Below are positions 9,601 to 17,670 of a stretch of 63,543 nt of DNA, piece after piece. The position numbers were made by a program, and so were the translations under genes. Positions within the stretch are counted from its first letter, which is position 1. Each line of letters begins with the position of its first letter. Under the pieces are notes generated by a model. That model was not told the DNA's origin. It searched no databases and saw nothing but the letters and a program-made list of their open reading frames with translations. The stretch covers positions 1 through 63,543 of the forward strand of contig JAPOQK010000014.1 in NCBI GenBank assembly GCA_026710795.1, written 5' to 3'. The stretch is from Candidatus Poribacteria bacterium (GTDB taxonomy: Bacteria > Poribacteria > WGA-4E > WGA-3G).

Positions 9601-9684
9601 GGTATAGTAAATATTTTAGATCTGGTTGCGGTTGCCAACAATTTTGGCAAAACACAAGCAGAGATAGTCCAAGCTAACCAGTAG
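6601..9684 (+). CDS. Secreted CxxCH-domain protein with seven beta repeats and a dockerin
   Basis: A 1027-residue exported protein. Residues 1-25 form a signal peptide. About 27-180 resemble the choice-of-anchor V type domain, with FDPPDGLTGAP and CVQCH (Cys43-His47), a possible haem c site. From about 184 come seven tandem ~105-residue repeats, each opening Y.(V/I).L.(G/S)VG.L and ending TATSQ.D..KTA..TTTT, like NEW3/CARDB beta-sandwich folds; repeats 3-5 are nearly identical in DNA. Residues 965-1020 are a dockerin with two calcium loops (DLNDDGIINILDL and DVNMDGIVNILDL). The start is TTG with GGAGGAG 6 bases upstream. A cohesin lies in the preceding gene, so this may dock there. Its chain is too low in recognisable catalytic motifs to suggest an enzyme. 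Confidence 0.85.
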   Translation: MINLKNIVAICVVLLFVVSSSSVFAFSFDPPDGLTGAPNEGTCVQCHIGNTLNELNDALMLTVPQVYTPGEMYDIVVNLSRTGQSRWGFEMTALNDNSIRAGTFAIADGNTQVSEANSKQYIQHTAAGTAAGKSDNNQWTFKWTAPSTDVGEITFYAAGNAANGDSGSGNDFIYTNTATSEAATYGVTLAGVGTLSKTVSTGTRASYTVRVTNTGNDSDTIRLTPSGDASAILSPSFVSLAAGASRNVTLSVSGVSLISAGEYKVNVTATSQKDSSKTDTITTTTTVQPVYGVTLAGVGNITSETSDARNGVSYTLRVTNTGNTSDTFNLTTSGDTTATLSRTTIPLSAGASSVFSITIPGDSLTRAGTYNVNVTATSENDSSKTAAITTRTTILPVYDITLAGVGALTTETSDASEGITYTLNITNNGNTDDVIDLTTLGTTATLSQTSVSLAVGASTEVMLTISGDNLAAAGSYEVKVTATSQGDNTQTAEVTTTTTILPVYGITLAGVGALTTETSDASEGVSYTLNITNNGNTDDVIDLTTSGTTATLSQTSVSLAVGASAEVILSISGDVLATAGDYEVKISATSQGDNTKTAEVSTTTTILPVYDITLAGVGALTTETSDASEGVTYTLNITNNGNTDDVIDLVTSGTEVTLSQTEVSLAAGVSAEVMLTISGDNLAAAGSYEVKVTATSQGDNTKTAEVTTTTTVIPVYDVMLESVGALTGTTMDMVEGVTYTLTVTNNGNTDDTIVLGSSAEVGIGGAVLGSFSLPDSEEPATSQLEIMLAAGASAKVMFTAAGDLLTQPGEYEIVVTATSQGDRTKTASLTTTTTITVVPPEYGVMLESVGELEGATWNFLKGVTYTLTVTNTGDTDDTIILGSSAEVGIGGAVLGSFSLPDSEVPATSQLELILSAGESVEVMFTASGDLLTERGEYEITVTATSQGDSTKSAEVTTTTTIESVPWDLNDDGIINILDLVAVANQFGESGDNLSGDVNMDGIVNILDLVAVANNFGKTQAEIVQANQ

Positions 9685-9699
9685 TATAAAATGTATAAA

Positions 9700-9739
9700 T
9701 ATGTGATAGGCGCGCTTTCTGAGCGTGCCTATCACATAT
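9700..9739 (+). terminator. Hairpin after the dockerin protein gene
   Basis: TATGTGATAGGC and GCCTATCACATA form a long stem (with GCGC/GCGT extension) just behind the stop codon. The T-run is poor, so it may be a terminator or an mRNA 3'-end stabiliser. Confidence 0.55.
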
Positions 9740-9812
9740 AGTTATAGACTTTTATGCAATTGTAGGTTGGATATAAGATTAATATTCACTAATCAGTAAT
9801 ATGGAGAAGAAT

Positions 9813-10880
9813 ATGGCATCAAAATATCGTGTTGGCATTATCGGATGTGGCGGGATTGCAAACGCGCATGCACGTGGTTATCAGGGAGTTGAACAGACAG
9901 AAATCGTTGCACTTGCTGATCCCGTTCAGGCAGCACTTGATAAATTCGCTAACAACTACGATGTTCCAAAAGAAAACTGTTATATTGATCCGCGTGAGAT
10001 GTTGGATAAGGAAGATCTTGATATTGTCAGTGTTGCCACGTGGCATAAACTTCATGCCCCTATGACAATCGCAGCATGTGCAAGAGCACCGAAGGCTGTT
10101 CTATGTGAAAAACCGATGGGTGTGAGTCTTGGTGAATGTGATGATATGTTAATTGCAGCGAACAGGAACAGTGTCAAAATCGTCATTGGTCACCAACGTC
10201 GATTTAATTCTGCTTGGACAGATGCCCGTAATCTCATCGCTGAAGGGGCGATTGGAGAACCGCGTCAGATCGTCTGTCATGGTGGACAAGGGTTGTTAAA
10301 TGACTGCTCACACCTCTTTGATATGATGCGGTATGTACTTGGTGATCCTGCACCACAATGGGTAATTGGTAACGTTGAACGCAAAACAGATCGCTTCGAA
10401 CGCGATATACAGATTGAGGATCGAAGTGCGGGAATTGTTGGATTTTCAAACGGATGTATCGGTATGCTGATGCAGGAGATTGGTAGACCGAACTATCAAG
10501 GCGGCATTGTCTACGGCTCAGACGGAATCGCGGATGTTACAGAAGGACGGGTCCGACTACTGAATAATAAAGCAACCGATTGGGAAGAACGACCTTCAGA
10601 TGGAACGAACCAACACGTCGCACAAGCACAGGAACTTGTTGAATGGTTGGATGATGGTCCGGAGCATCGTGGTGAAGCAAAACATGGTCGTGCTGCTGTT
10701 GAAATCATCATGGCAATTTATGAATCCGCCCGTATGCATGAAGTAGTTCAATTGCCACTCCGCACGCATGCAAACCCACTCGATTTGATGATTGAAAATG
10801 GTGATTTACCTGTTGAACGTCCTGGACGATATGATATCCGTGCGTTTTTGTTACACGGTGAATCCCTGAAACCTGAGTAA
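9813..10880 (+). CDS. Gfo/Idh/MocA family oxidoreductase
   Basis: A 355-residue NAD(P)-dependent sugar or polyol dehydrogenase-like protein. The Rossmann start RVGIIGCGGIANAHARGY carries the nucleotide-binding glycines, and VLCEKPMGVSL contains the canonical EKP lysine; GHQRRFN and the DCSHLFDMMRYVLG segment fit the C-terminal alpha/beta substrate domain. Full length for the family. The start is the second ATG, because GGAGAAG sits directly before it and overlaps an earlier in-frame ATG 12 bases upstream. The substrate cannot be read from sequence. The permease gene downstream follows after 29 bases, so they may share a transcript, although they have no obvious functional link. Confidence 0.88.
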   Translation: MASKYRVGIIGCGGIANAHARGYQGVEQTEIVALADPVQAALDKFANNYDVPKENCYIDPREMLDKEDLDIVSVATWHKLHAPMTIAACARAPKAVLCEKPMGVSLGECDDMLIAANRNSVKIVIGHQRRFNSAWTDARNLIAEGAIGEPRQIVCHGGQGLLNDCSHLFDMMRYVLGDPAPQWVIGNVERKTDRFERDIQIEDRSAGIVGFSNGCIGMLMQEIGRPNYQGGIVYGSDGIADVTEGRVRLLNNKATDWEERPSDGTNQHVAQAQELVEWLDDGPEHRGEAKHGRAAVEIIMAIYESARMHEVVQLPLRTHANPLDLMIENGDLPVERPGRYDIRAFLLHGESLKPE

Positions 10881-10909
10881 TATCAATCTCTATTGGAATT
10901 TAGAAACCC

Positions 10910-12151
10910 ATGCAAATAACACAAGGTGTTAGTGTCGGTTTAGCAGCACTGAGACGTAATAAGTTACGTTCCGTGCTAACGACGTTGGGCATAATCATCG
11001 GTATTGCAGCAGTTGTCGCAGTCGTTTCTGTCGGTGGGGGCGCGGAACACCTTATCTTGATAGAAATGGAACGAATTGGCGGTGCTGGGATGATCGTTTG
11101 CTTTCGAAAGGATCATATTCGTAGGGAGGATGGTTCGTATAGAGAAAATAAGCATCCGGAATATATAGAGTATGAAGACCTTGCGTTTATCCTTGAAACA
11201 TGTCCATCCCTTAAAACGGCAACTGCACAGTCTGGAATGCCGCGCCGAGTATCACACAGACACGTAAATCAATCTCTCCAAGTTCACGGTGTTACACCCA
11301 CATTTCAAGATGTAAATAATTGGTATGTTAAAACAGGAAGGTTCTTTACTAACGAAGAAATGGATAGACGAGAACCTATCTGTCTGATTGGTTCTGAAGT
11401 ACATAAAGACTTCTTTCAGATGGATGATCCAATTGGCAAGGAAATGAAAATTGATAGAGAAAGGTTTACCGTCATCGGTGTTATGGAAGAAAAAGGTAAT
11501 ATGATGGCGACTGAAGGGTGGGATAACCGTGTTATAATTCCACTCTTGACGATGGGGACGCGTTTTATAGGACAACGAAAAGGTTGGATAGTCCTGTTTG
11601 GTCAAGCGGAGAGTTATGAGAAAGTTGAGCAAGCTGTTGCTGAAATAAAAGTCGCTTTTCGGCAATTACACGGAGATGAAAAATACTTTGACTTTTTTAC
11701 TGCTAAGGAAATGATTAAGCAGGTAGGAAATGTCAGTCGGATTGTTCAGGTACTGCTTGGAGCCGTGGCAAGTATTGCGTTGTTTGTCGGTGGTATTGGT
11801 ATTATGAATATCATGTTAGTGTCCGTTACAGAAAGAACACGCGAAATCGGCTTAAGGAAAGCCATTGGCGCAAAGCGAACTGACATCCTAATCCAGTTTC
11901 TGATTGAAGCGATTGTTTTAAGTATCTGTGGTGGACTAATCGGTATTTTTATCGGTAGCGGACTCGCAACCGGTTCGGGTTGGATCATTTCAACGTTTTT
12001 GATTAAAGATGCGGCTTGGCCTGCAATTGTGTCGGTGAAAGCTGCTGTTATCGCCTTCTGTGTCTCTGCGTGTATCGGTATCTTTTTCGGCATCTACCCT
12101 GCAAATAAAGCTTCGCGCCTCACCCCAACAGAAGCACTGCGTCATGTTTAG
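10910..12151 (+). CDS. MacB/FtsX-like ABC transporter permease
   Basis: A 413-residue membrane protein of the MacB type. A first helix (residues about 21-43, LTTLGIIIGIAAVVAVVSVG) is followed by a ~230-residue extracytoplasmic MacB-PCD domain and then three C-terminal helices of the FtsX domain, with the typical IGIMNIMLVSVTERTREIGLRKAIGAKR loop split over 265-295 and a PANKASRLTPTEALRHV end. Such permeases work as mechanotransducers with a separate ATPase; no ATPase or membrane-fusion gene is next to it, so partners must be elsewhere. No clear ribosome-binding site precedes the ATG. The likely role is export or lipoprotein handling. Confidence 0.85.
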   Translation: MQITQGVSVGLAALRRNKLRSVLTTLGIIIGIAAVVAVVSVGGGAEHLILIEMERIGGAGMIVCFRKDHIRREDGSYRENKHPEYIEYEDLAFILETCPSLKTATAQSGMPRRVSHRHVNQSLQVHGVTPTFQDVNNWYVKTGRFFTNEEMDRREPICLIGSEVHKDFFQMDDPIGKEMKIDRERFTVIGVMEEKGNMMATEGWDNRVIIPLLTMGTRFIGQRKGWIVLFGQAESYEKVEQAVAEIKVAFRQLHGDEKYFDFFTAKEMIKQVGNVSRIVQVLLGAVASIALFVGGIGIMNIMLVSVTERTREIGLRKAIGAKRTDILIQFLIEAIVLSICGGLIGIFIGSGLATGSGWIISTFLIKDAAWPAIVSVKAAVIAFCVSACIGIFFGIYPANKASRLTPTEALRHV

Positions 12152-12215
12152 GCTATACATATTGACTAAATGGAGTTTGTTCATTATATTTAAAGTTATC
12201 ACCAAAGTATACCTT

Positions 12216-13451
12216 TTACGCATACGGTGCAAGTACTTCATCCACAGAACGCGTATTTGAGAACCATCCGACAATTTTCCGCAACACTTCATCAAGCAGA
12301 ATATCTGGACAGGATGCCCCAGCAGTCAAAACAATGTCGACCGAACTACCATCAGGATGTTCAGTCGGCAGCCAATCCTCAGTCATCTGCACTTTTTTTG
12401 TCTCAAGCGATAAGTGACGTATTTTACTTGGACTGAGTAACTCCTCAGCGTCTCGGACGAAGTATGTTGGCAGCTTGTGTTCGCAAAGCTCTACGAGATG
12501 GCTTGTATTGGAAGAATTGTATCCACCTACCACGACTGCCACATCACCACCTTCAGCGATAAGTGCGAGCGTTGCGTCCTGGTTCTCTTTTGTAGCATAG
12601 CAGAGGGTATCTTTGGTATCAGCAAAATTTTCAGTGAGATTCAATTCACCGTATCTTGTGACTATAGCCTGCCGCAATAAATCTGCAATTGCTTGTGTTT
12701 CTGTTGCGAGCATTGTTGTTTGGTTGACAACACCGATACGTTTTAGGTTGAAGTCTGGATGGAATCCTTCGGAATATCTGTCAGCGAACTTTTCGAAGAA
12801 AAAATCAGCATCTGCTTCCCCGCGTATCACTTTTGCGAGGTCTTCTGCTTCCACAAGGTCCCGCACGACAACGACAGGTGCTTCCGCCTGTGCATGTGAA
12901 AATGTGGCGCGCGTCTCCTCATGATAACGTTTTCCATGCACCACAACGGTGTAATCCTGCTTGCCAATCTCCTGGCTTCGCTTCCATACCTTTTCAACAA
13001 ACGGACATGTTGTATTATAGGATGAAAGTGTAACACCTCGATCGTTGAGTTCCTGTTCAACTTCCAACGTTGTGCCAAAAGCGGGTACAATGACGACATC
13101 ATTAGGTACCAACACATCAAATGGCAGCAACGGATTGCCTTCAGTATCAGAGAGGAATTGTACTCCGTTTTGTCTCAAATTGTCGTTGACGCGTGGATTA
13201 TGGATAATTTCTGATAGTAGGAAAATACGTTTATCTGGATTCTCTTCAAGGGCACGATATGCTATCTCAACAGCATTTTCAACACCATAACAGAATCCGA
13301 AATGGCGTGCTATTTTAAAACGGACAGGTCCAAAATCTAAAATGGAGGGGGATAGGTCCCGTTTGCGGGTATCCATATTCCGCCGCGATGCCTTAACAGC
13401 AGAAATAATAGGACTTTCATAAAAGCGGGGTAAGTTAAAAGTACGAGGCAT
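12216..13451 (-). CDS. ispH: 4-hydroxy-3-methylbut-2-enyl diphosphate reductase
   Basis: IspH (LytB) performs the last step of the MEP isoprenoid pathway, reducing HMBPP to IPP and DMAPP with a 4Fe-4S cluster. The three cluster cysteines are visible in GFCYGVENA (Cys54), NTTCPFV and GASCPD. At 411 residues with an N-terminal extension and a long insertion it matches the plant/cyanobacterial-type form rather than the ~310-residue E. coli form. It lies 24 bases downstream of rpmH on the same strand and probably shares its transcript. A weak AGAAAG precedes the ATG. Confidence 0.93.
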   Translation of the reverse strand: MPRTFNLPRFYESPIISAVKASRRNMDTRKRDLSPSILDFGPVRFKIARHFGFCYGVENAVEIAYRALEENPDKRIFLLSEIIHNPRVNDNLRQNGVQFLSDTEGNPLLPFDVLVPNDVVIVPAFGTTLEVEQELNDRGVTLSSYNTTCPFVEKVWKRSQEIGKQDYTVVVHGKRYHEETRATFSHAQAEAPVVVVRDLVEAEDLAKVIRGEADADFFFEKFADRYSEGFHPDFNLKRIGVVNQTTMLATETQAIADLLRQAIVTRYGELNLTENFADTKDTLCYATKENQDATLALIAEGGDVAVVVGGYNSSNTSHLVELCEHKLPTYFVRDAEELLSPSKIRHLSLETKKVQMTEDWLPTEHPDGSSVDIVLTAGASCPDILLDEVLRKIVGWFSNTRSVDEVLAPYA

Positions 13452-13475
13452 CTTTCTAATTGTATTTTGTCAATT

Positions 13476-13610
13476 TTATGCGCTGAGGATTTTTCTACCT
13501 TTTGCTCTGCGGCGCGCAATGGTTTTTCTGCCATGACGGGTAGACATCCGTTTTCTAAATCCGAGCTTGTTTTTCCGTTTCCGCCTATGTGGCTGATAGG
13601 TGCGTTTCAT
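13476..13610 (-). CDS. rpmH: 50S ribosomal protein L34
   Basis: A 44-residue basic protein with the L34 signature: [34 protein letters not shown] and KGRKILSA. Complete from ATG to TAA, with AAAGGA upstream of the start. In most bacteria rpmH is followed by rnpA and lies close to dnaA; here the next gene is ispH and no rnpA-like frame is visible downstream. Confidence 0.95.
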   Translation of the reverse strand: MKRTYQPHRRKRKNKLGFRKRMSTRHGRKTIARRRAKGRKILSA

Positions 13611-13672
13611 AACAGTATCCTTTCTGTTTCTTACCTTATAATACTTGTTGTAATCTACTTTCTTAACTAATA

Positions 13673-13701
13673 AGGATACCCGATTTTTCTCAAATTGTCA
13701 A
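13673..13701 (-). promoter_or_regulatory. Promoter of rpmH-ispH
   Basis: On the minus strand TTGACA (13701-13696) and TATCCT (13678-13673) are separated by 17 bases, giving a leader of about 55 bases before rpmH. Confidence 0.6.
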
Positions 13702-13719
13702 GTAATTTTGCGAAATGTA

Positions 13720-13960
13720 TGCTAATCATCTTAGGTTGTAAGAAGTGTCAATGTTGTTTCAGTTTTTCTAATTTCTATTAACGAAATTATGTTAACCGAA
13801 CTTATGATGTGTCGTTTAATATATTAAGGTATCCAAATGGTTACCCATGTGTGATGCCGAACCTAAATCTTTTTAGGTTTTTACGGATTTTTAGCATTTT
13901 ATTTTCTATTGCTGAACAACATTACATTGAAATCCAATAAGTTATTGATAGGAGTAAACT
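13720..13960 (+). other. Intergenic stretch with orphan terminator-like hairpin
   Basis: Between the divergent rpmH and ferritin-like genes I see no coding frame. AACCTAAA (13860-13867) and TTTAGGTT (13872-13879) form a stem with a TCTT loop and a short T-run, which looks like a terminator although no plus-strand gene precedes it. Promoter of the ferritin-like gene not identified. Confidence 0.4.
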
Positions 13961-14416
13961 ATGGAACAAGCAAAAAGAGACCAAATAATTGAAGAACTGA
14001 CGAAAGTATATTGGATGGAGTTGGAGGCGACGATTAACTATCTGGCAATTTCAGTTGATTTAGACGGAATCCGTGCTGAAGAGATTAAAAAGTCGCTTGC
14101 AGCGGATATTCAAACGGAAATTTCACATGCGCAAGGTCTCGCATCACGTATCAAGGAGATCGGTGGAAACGTTCCCGGTTCGTTCAAATTCACACCCACA
14201 CAGCGTTCATTGCAACCACCAGAAAATACTACTGATGTAGTGGCTGCGATTCACGGTGTCATTGAAGCGGAAGACGCTGCTATAGATCAATACAATAAAA
14301 TTATCCGTCTATGTGATGGATTAGACTACGTTACGCAAGACCTCTGTATAAGACTACTTGCTGATGAAGAAACACATCGCAGAGAATTCAGAGGATTTCT
14401 AAAGGAGTACGAATAA
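13961..14416 (+). CDS. Ferritin-like domain protein (bacterioferritin type)
   Basis: A 151-residue all-helical protein. Helix-borne carboxylates fit a four-helix di-iron protein: ELEATINYLAISVDLDG, DIQTEISHAQGLASRI, GVIEAEDAAIDQYNKII and LADEETHRREFRGFLKEYE, with two ExxH-like pairs (EISH, EETH). That pattern suggests iron storage or oxidative-stress protection in the cytoplasm, although ferritins, Dps-like proteins and other di-iron proteins cannot be separated here. A strong AGGAG lies 8 bases before the ATG. It is monocistronic, ending at a bidirectional terminator. Confidence 0.8.
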   Translation: MEQAKRDQIIEELTKVYWMELEATINYLAISVDLDGIRAEEIKKSLAADIQTEISHAQGLASRIKEIGGNVPGSFKFTPTQRSLQPPENTTDVVAAIHGVIEAEDAAIDQYNKIIRLCDGLDYVTQDLCIRLLADEETHRREFRGFLKEYE

Positions 14417-14442
14417 CCGTTATCCGTTTGAATAGGAATATA

Positions 14443-14482
14443 AAAACGAACAGTAGGCGATGTACCTATTGTTCGTTTTTTG
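14443..14482. terminator. Bidirectional terminator
   Basis: AACGAACAGTAGG pairs with CCTATTGTTCGTT around a 7-base loop, with an A-run before and a T-run after. It sits between two converging genes and can serve both strands. Confidence 0.8.
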
Positions 14483-14501
14483 TTTAGTTTTACAAGGATA
14501 C

Positions 14502-15128
14502 CTACTGTTTTTCAAGAATCATTGTATCTTTTGAGGAACCTGTAGCTTTAAGGGTGAGTGCATCTCCATCTATGGAGATAGTGGTTTTGGCAAAGGGATT
14601 GAAGACGTGGGTTTTGAATTTCTCAATGATCTCATTTTTTGCTTCTATTAGACTTACTTCAAAGAAATTATCAAAAAAATCTTCTGGAACAGACGCTATG
14701 TTCACATCTGTTTCTACCTTAACCAAGGATAGGATAGAATCGTCAACGGTATAGGTGCCTGACCAAACTCCAGTCAACACAATCTTACCTTCAATATCGG
14801 GAATTTCTGGAAATTCTACCATTTCAAACTTGACATTCAGTGTCCACGACCCATCCGCAGCAAATTCATAAGTGAAGTTTTCAGTATTTATTTTTGGACG
14901 GTCCTCTTCATCAGGTTCATCAGCATTTACAAATATCAACGGATCTTCATCGTTTATTGATATAACTTCCCAAGAACCGAGTAACTCTTCTGGTGGTTCT
15001 TTTGTTTCTGTGGTAGTCGGTTCAGTGGTTGGTTTCTCCGGTTCTTCCTCATCGCTTCCGCAGCCAAACATAGTTAGTAGCATTAAGCAAACAAGTAGGG
15101 CAGATATAGCCATAAATTTATGAGTCAT
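14502..15128 (-). CDS. Lipoprotein, lipocalin-like
   Basis: A 208-residue lipoprotein. The N-terminal signal ends in a lipobox-like LTMFGC (Cys23) followed by an acidic and Thr/Pro/Glu-rich linker. From about residue 48, LLGSWEVISIN.. and later FAADGSWTL, LTGVWSGTYTVDDSILSL and a C-terminal TISIDGDALTLKA are the spaced beta strands seen in lipocalin-like domains of bacterial lipoproteins. Asp after the Cys is followed by no recognisable enzyme motif. The start has GGAGAAAT directly upstream. Lgt, needed to lipidate such proteins, is also encoded in the window. Ligand unknown. Confidence 0.75.
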   Translation of the reverse strand: MTHKFMAISALLVCLMLLTMFGCGSDEEEPEKPTTEPTTTETKEPPEELLGSWEVISINDEDPLIFVNADEPDEEDRPKINTENFTYEFAADGSWTLNVKFEMVEFPEIPDIEGKIVLTGVWSGTYTVDDSILSLVKVETDVNIASVPEDFFDNFFEVSLIEAKNEIIEKFKTHVFNPFAKTTISIDGDALTLKATGSSKDTMILEKQ

Positions 15129-15338
15129 ATTTCTCCGATTAAACTTGGGTCTTTGTATTATATTTTGTATTATATTAACGTATATTTATTATTACGTGTT
15201 TACATGGGTTGTGTTGATTCCGCTAAGGCTGTAATATGATCCCATCAAAACAACTTGCAGATATTACCATAATTATATTATAATTGTCCTAATAAGAAAC
15301 ATAATATACCACACGACCAAGATATAGAGAAGGAAATT

Positions 15339-16601
15339 ATGAACGCAGATATACAACACATGATTCAATCGAAAGCGCGGAAAGCAAAGCAAGCAATGCG
15401 TGTTTTATCGCGCAGTTCTGCCGATATTCGAAATAATACGCTTTTTGCGATGGCTGAAAAAATTCTGAAAGCAAAGGACGATATTCAGGAAGTAAATCGT
15501 CTTGACCTTGAAAACGGTAAGAAAACAGGTCTTGCTGCACCGCTTATGCAACGTCTCTTAATAGATGATCAGAAGATTGAACGAATGGCAGACAACCTAC
15601 GTCAAGTTGCAGCCCTTCCCGACCCAATCGGTGAAGTCATCAGCATGAGAGAACGTCCCAACGGACTCAAAATAGGCACAGTCCGAGTTCCCATCGGTGT
15701 TGTGGGAGTCGTATATGAGTCACGTCCAGACGTAACCGTTGAAGTCTCAGCATTGTGTATCAAATCTGGGAACGGGGTTATTTTACGGGGCGGTTCGGAA
15801 GCGATTCACTCAAATACGATACTTGCCCGTATCCTCAGTGATACTGCCGCCAAAGAAGGTGTACCAGATACTATCCAATTTGTTGATACAACGGACAGGC
15901 AAGCAGTGCATGATATGATTCGTCTTCCAGAATATATTGATCTCGTTATTCCCCGCGGTAGCAACGAATTTGTGCAGTTTTTGATGAAGGAATCTGCCAT
16001 TCCTGTGCTTGGACATGCTGATGGTATCTGTCATATTTATGTTGACGAAGCCGCTGACCTTGAGATGGCTACTAAGATCTGTATGAACGCGAAGGTTGGG
16101 TATAAAGTCGCTGTTTGTAATGCTTTAGAGACACTACTTGTTCACGTAGATGTAGCGAAAAAGTTTCTGCCCAATTACTGTGAGTTACTACGGGATGCAA
16201 ATGTTGAAGTTCGTGGTTGTAAAAGGACGCAGCAGATATGTCCCGACACTAAACCCGCAACGGATGAGGACTGGCGCACAGAATATCTTGATTACATCGT
16301 ATCTATACGGGTGGTAGACGATATAGACACTGCAATTGACCATATTGAAACTTATGGATCACATCATTCTGATGCGATTATCACTGAGAGTTATTCAGCG
16401 TCGCAGCGTTTTCTCAAAGAGGTAGACTCTGCTGCGGTGTATGTCAATGCGAGTACTGTCTTCACGGATGGTTATGAGTTTGGGTTAGGGGCTGAGGTTG
16501 GTATTAGCACACAGAAACTCCACTCTCGCGGTCCAATGGGACTTGAGGGTTTGACAAGTTATAAATATGTGATTTATGGTGATGGTCAGGTACGTGAATA
16601 G
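15339..16601 (+). CDS. proA: Glutamate-5-semialdehyde dehydrogenase (gamma-glutamyl phosphate reductase)
   Basis: ProA makes the second step of proline synthesis, reducing gamma-glutamyl phosphate to glutamate semialdehyde with NADPH. The 420-residue length is normal. Recognisable blocks are IGVVGVVYESRPDVT, GNGVILRGGSEA, LVIPRGSN, PVLGHADGICHIYVD, the catalytic-cysteine region KVAVCNALETLLVH, and FGLGAEVGISTQKLHSRGPMGLEGLT. An AGGAAAT site precedes the ATG. proB is not adjacent, so the pathway genes are dispersed here. Confidence 0.95.
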   Translation: MNADIQHMIQSKARKAKQAMRVLSRSSADIRNNTLFAMAEKILKAKDDIQEVNRLDLENGKKTGLAAPLMQRLLIDDQKIERMADNLRQVAALPDPIGEVISMRERPNGLKIGTVRVPIGVVGVVYESRPDVTVEVSALCIKSGNGVILRGGSEAIHSNTILARILSDTAAKEGVPDTIQFVDTTDRQAVHDMIRLPEYIDLVIPRGSNEFVQFLMKESAIPVLGHADGICHIYVDEAADLEMATKICMNAKVGYKVAVCNALETLLVHVDVAKKFLPNYCELLRDANVEVRGCKRTQQICPDTKPATDEDWRTEYLDYIVSIRVVDDIDTAIDHIETYGSHHSDAIITESYSASQRFLKEVDSAAVYVNASTVFTDGYEFGLGAEVGISTQKLHSRGPMGLEGLTSYKYVIYGDGQVRE

Positions 16602-16718
16602 GTAAAGCATGTCAACACACATATTCAGAATTTGTTCTCAAAACTGGTCTTATATTAATATACAATCAGATTATATCATTATATTAACTTTCTGATATCA
16701 CTATTATTCAATCATCCT

Positions 16719-17582
16719 ATGTCCCAAGACTACGATAATATGGCAAAAGATCTATTGATAGATTTTGCCACTGATATCTCACGGTTTGTACTCGGTGTGA
16801 ACAATGTTGAGGTGCTTGAAAACATAGATACAGAACAACAGACTATTGTAGGACAACGCACAGACAGCACAAAGCGTATTCGCGTTGATAATCGTGAAGT
16901 TATCTTACATATTGAATTGCAACTTCGCGATAGCACACACAAGCCGATGTGGGCACGAAACGCAGCATATCATGGATACCTCGTGGGAGCACATGAAATA
17001 CCTGTCTACTCAAACGTCATCTATTTCCATCCAAATGCGGGAAGAAGTGATACTGGAAGGTATGAGTATAGTTGGGGTGGTTACAAATATAGTCTACACT
17101 ATAAGGTGATACGACTGTTTGATATAGAAGGGCAAGCGGTTTTGGAGTTGAATGTCCCAAGTATTTTGCCATTTACGCCACTCATGAAACCACCCATTGG
17201 GATGGAGATTGAACAGTGGGATAAAGAATGTGTGGATGCAACGCTTGCTGCGCCTGTTGATCAGCGGATACAAGGCGATCTACTTTATGCTATTTCCTTG
17301 TTTGGAAGTATAGTACATAATTCTGAGTTGTATGAACGACTTATACAGGAGGAACTTATGCGAGAATCTAAATTTTACCAACGCCAAGTGGCAAAAATTG
17401 CCAGAGAGAATACCATTAAACATATTATGGCATTACTAAAGATGAAATTGCCAGTAGATGCAGTCAATGCGTTGGCTCCAGCACTTCAAAATATAGACAA
17501 CCTGCAACGACTTGAAGAGTTGCATCTTGCTGCTGCAGAGGTGCAAAGTATTGAAGCTTTCACACAACTGCTTACCGATTAG
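16719..17582 (+). CDS. Rpn-type PD-(D/E)xK nuclease family protein
   Basis: A 287-residue protein that resembles the Rpn/transposase-like nuclease family (often annotated with DUF4351 in cyanobacteria). The nuclease core is suggested by MAKDLLIDFATDISRFVLG at the start and by the REVILHIELQ segment (residues about 62-72), the E-x-Q motif of the PD-(D/E)xK fold, followed by the RNAAYHGYLVGAHEIPVYSNVIYF block. The C-terminal third is helical. Family members promote recombination or are associated with mobile elements; activity here is inferred. No ribosome-binding site is visible before the ATG. It stands alone. Confidence 0.6.
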   Translation: MSQDYDNMAKDLLIDFATDISRFVLGVNNVEVLENIDTEQQTIVGQRTDSTKRIRVDNREVILHIELQLRDSTHKPMWARNAAYHGYLVGAHEIPVYSNVIYFHPNAGRSDTGRYEYSWGGYKYSLHYKVIRLFDIEGQAVLELNVPSILPFTPLMKPPIGMEIEQWDKECVDATLAAPVDQRIQGDLLYAISLFGSIVHNSELYERLIQEELMRESKFYQRQVAKIARENTIKHIMALLKMKLPVDAVNALAPALQNIDNLQRLEELHLAAAEVQSIEAFTQLLTD

Positions 17583-17670
17583 GTGTTAATGGAACATAGG
17601 AGGTAGAACTGTTTAATGAATCTATCATTTCCAATATCCAATTTAACTACTTTAACGAAACCAATTTAAC

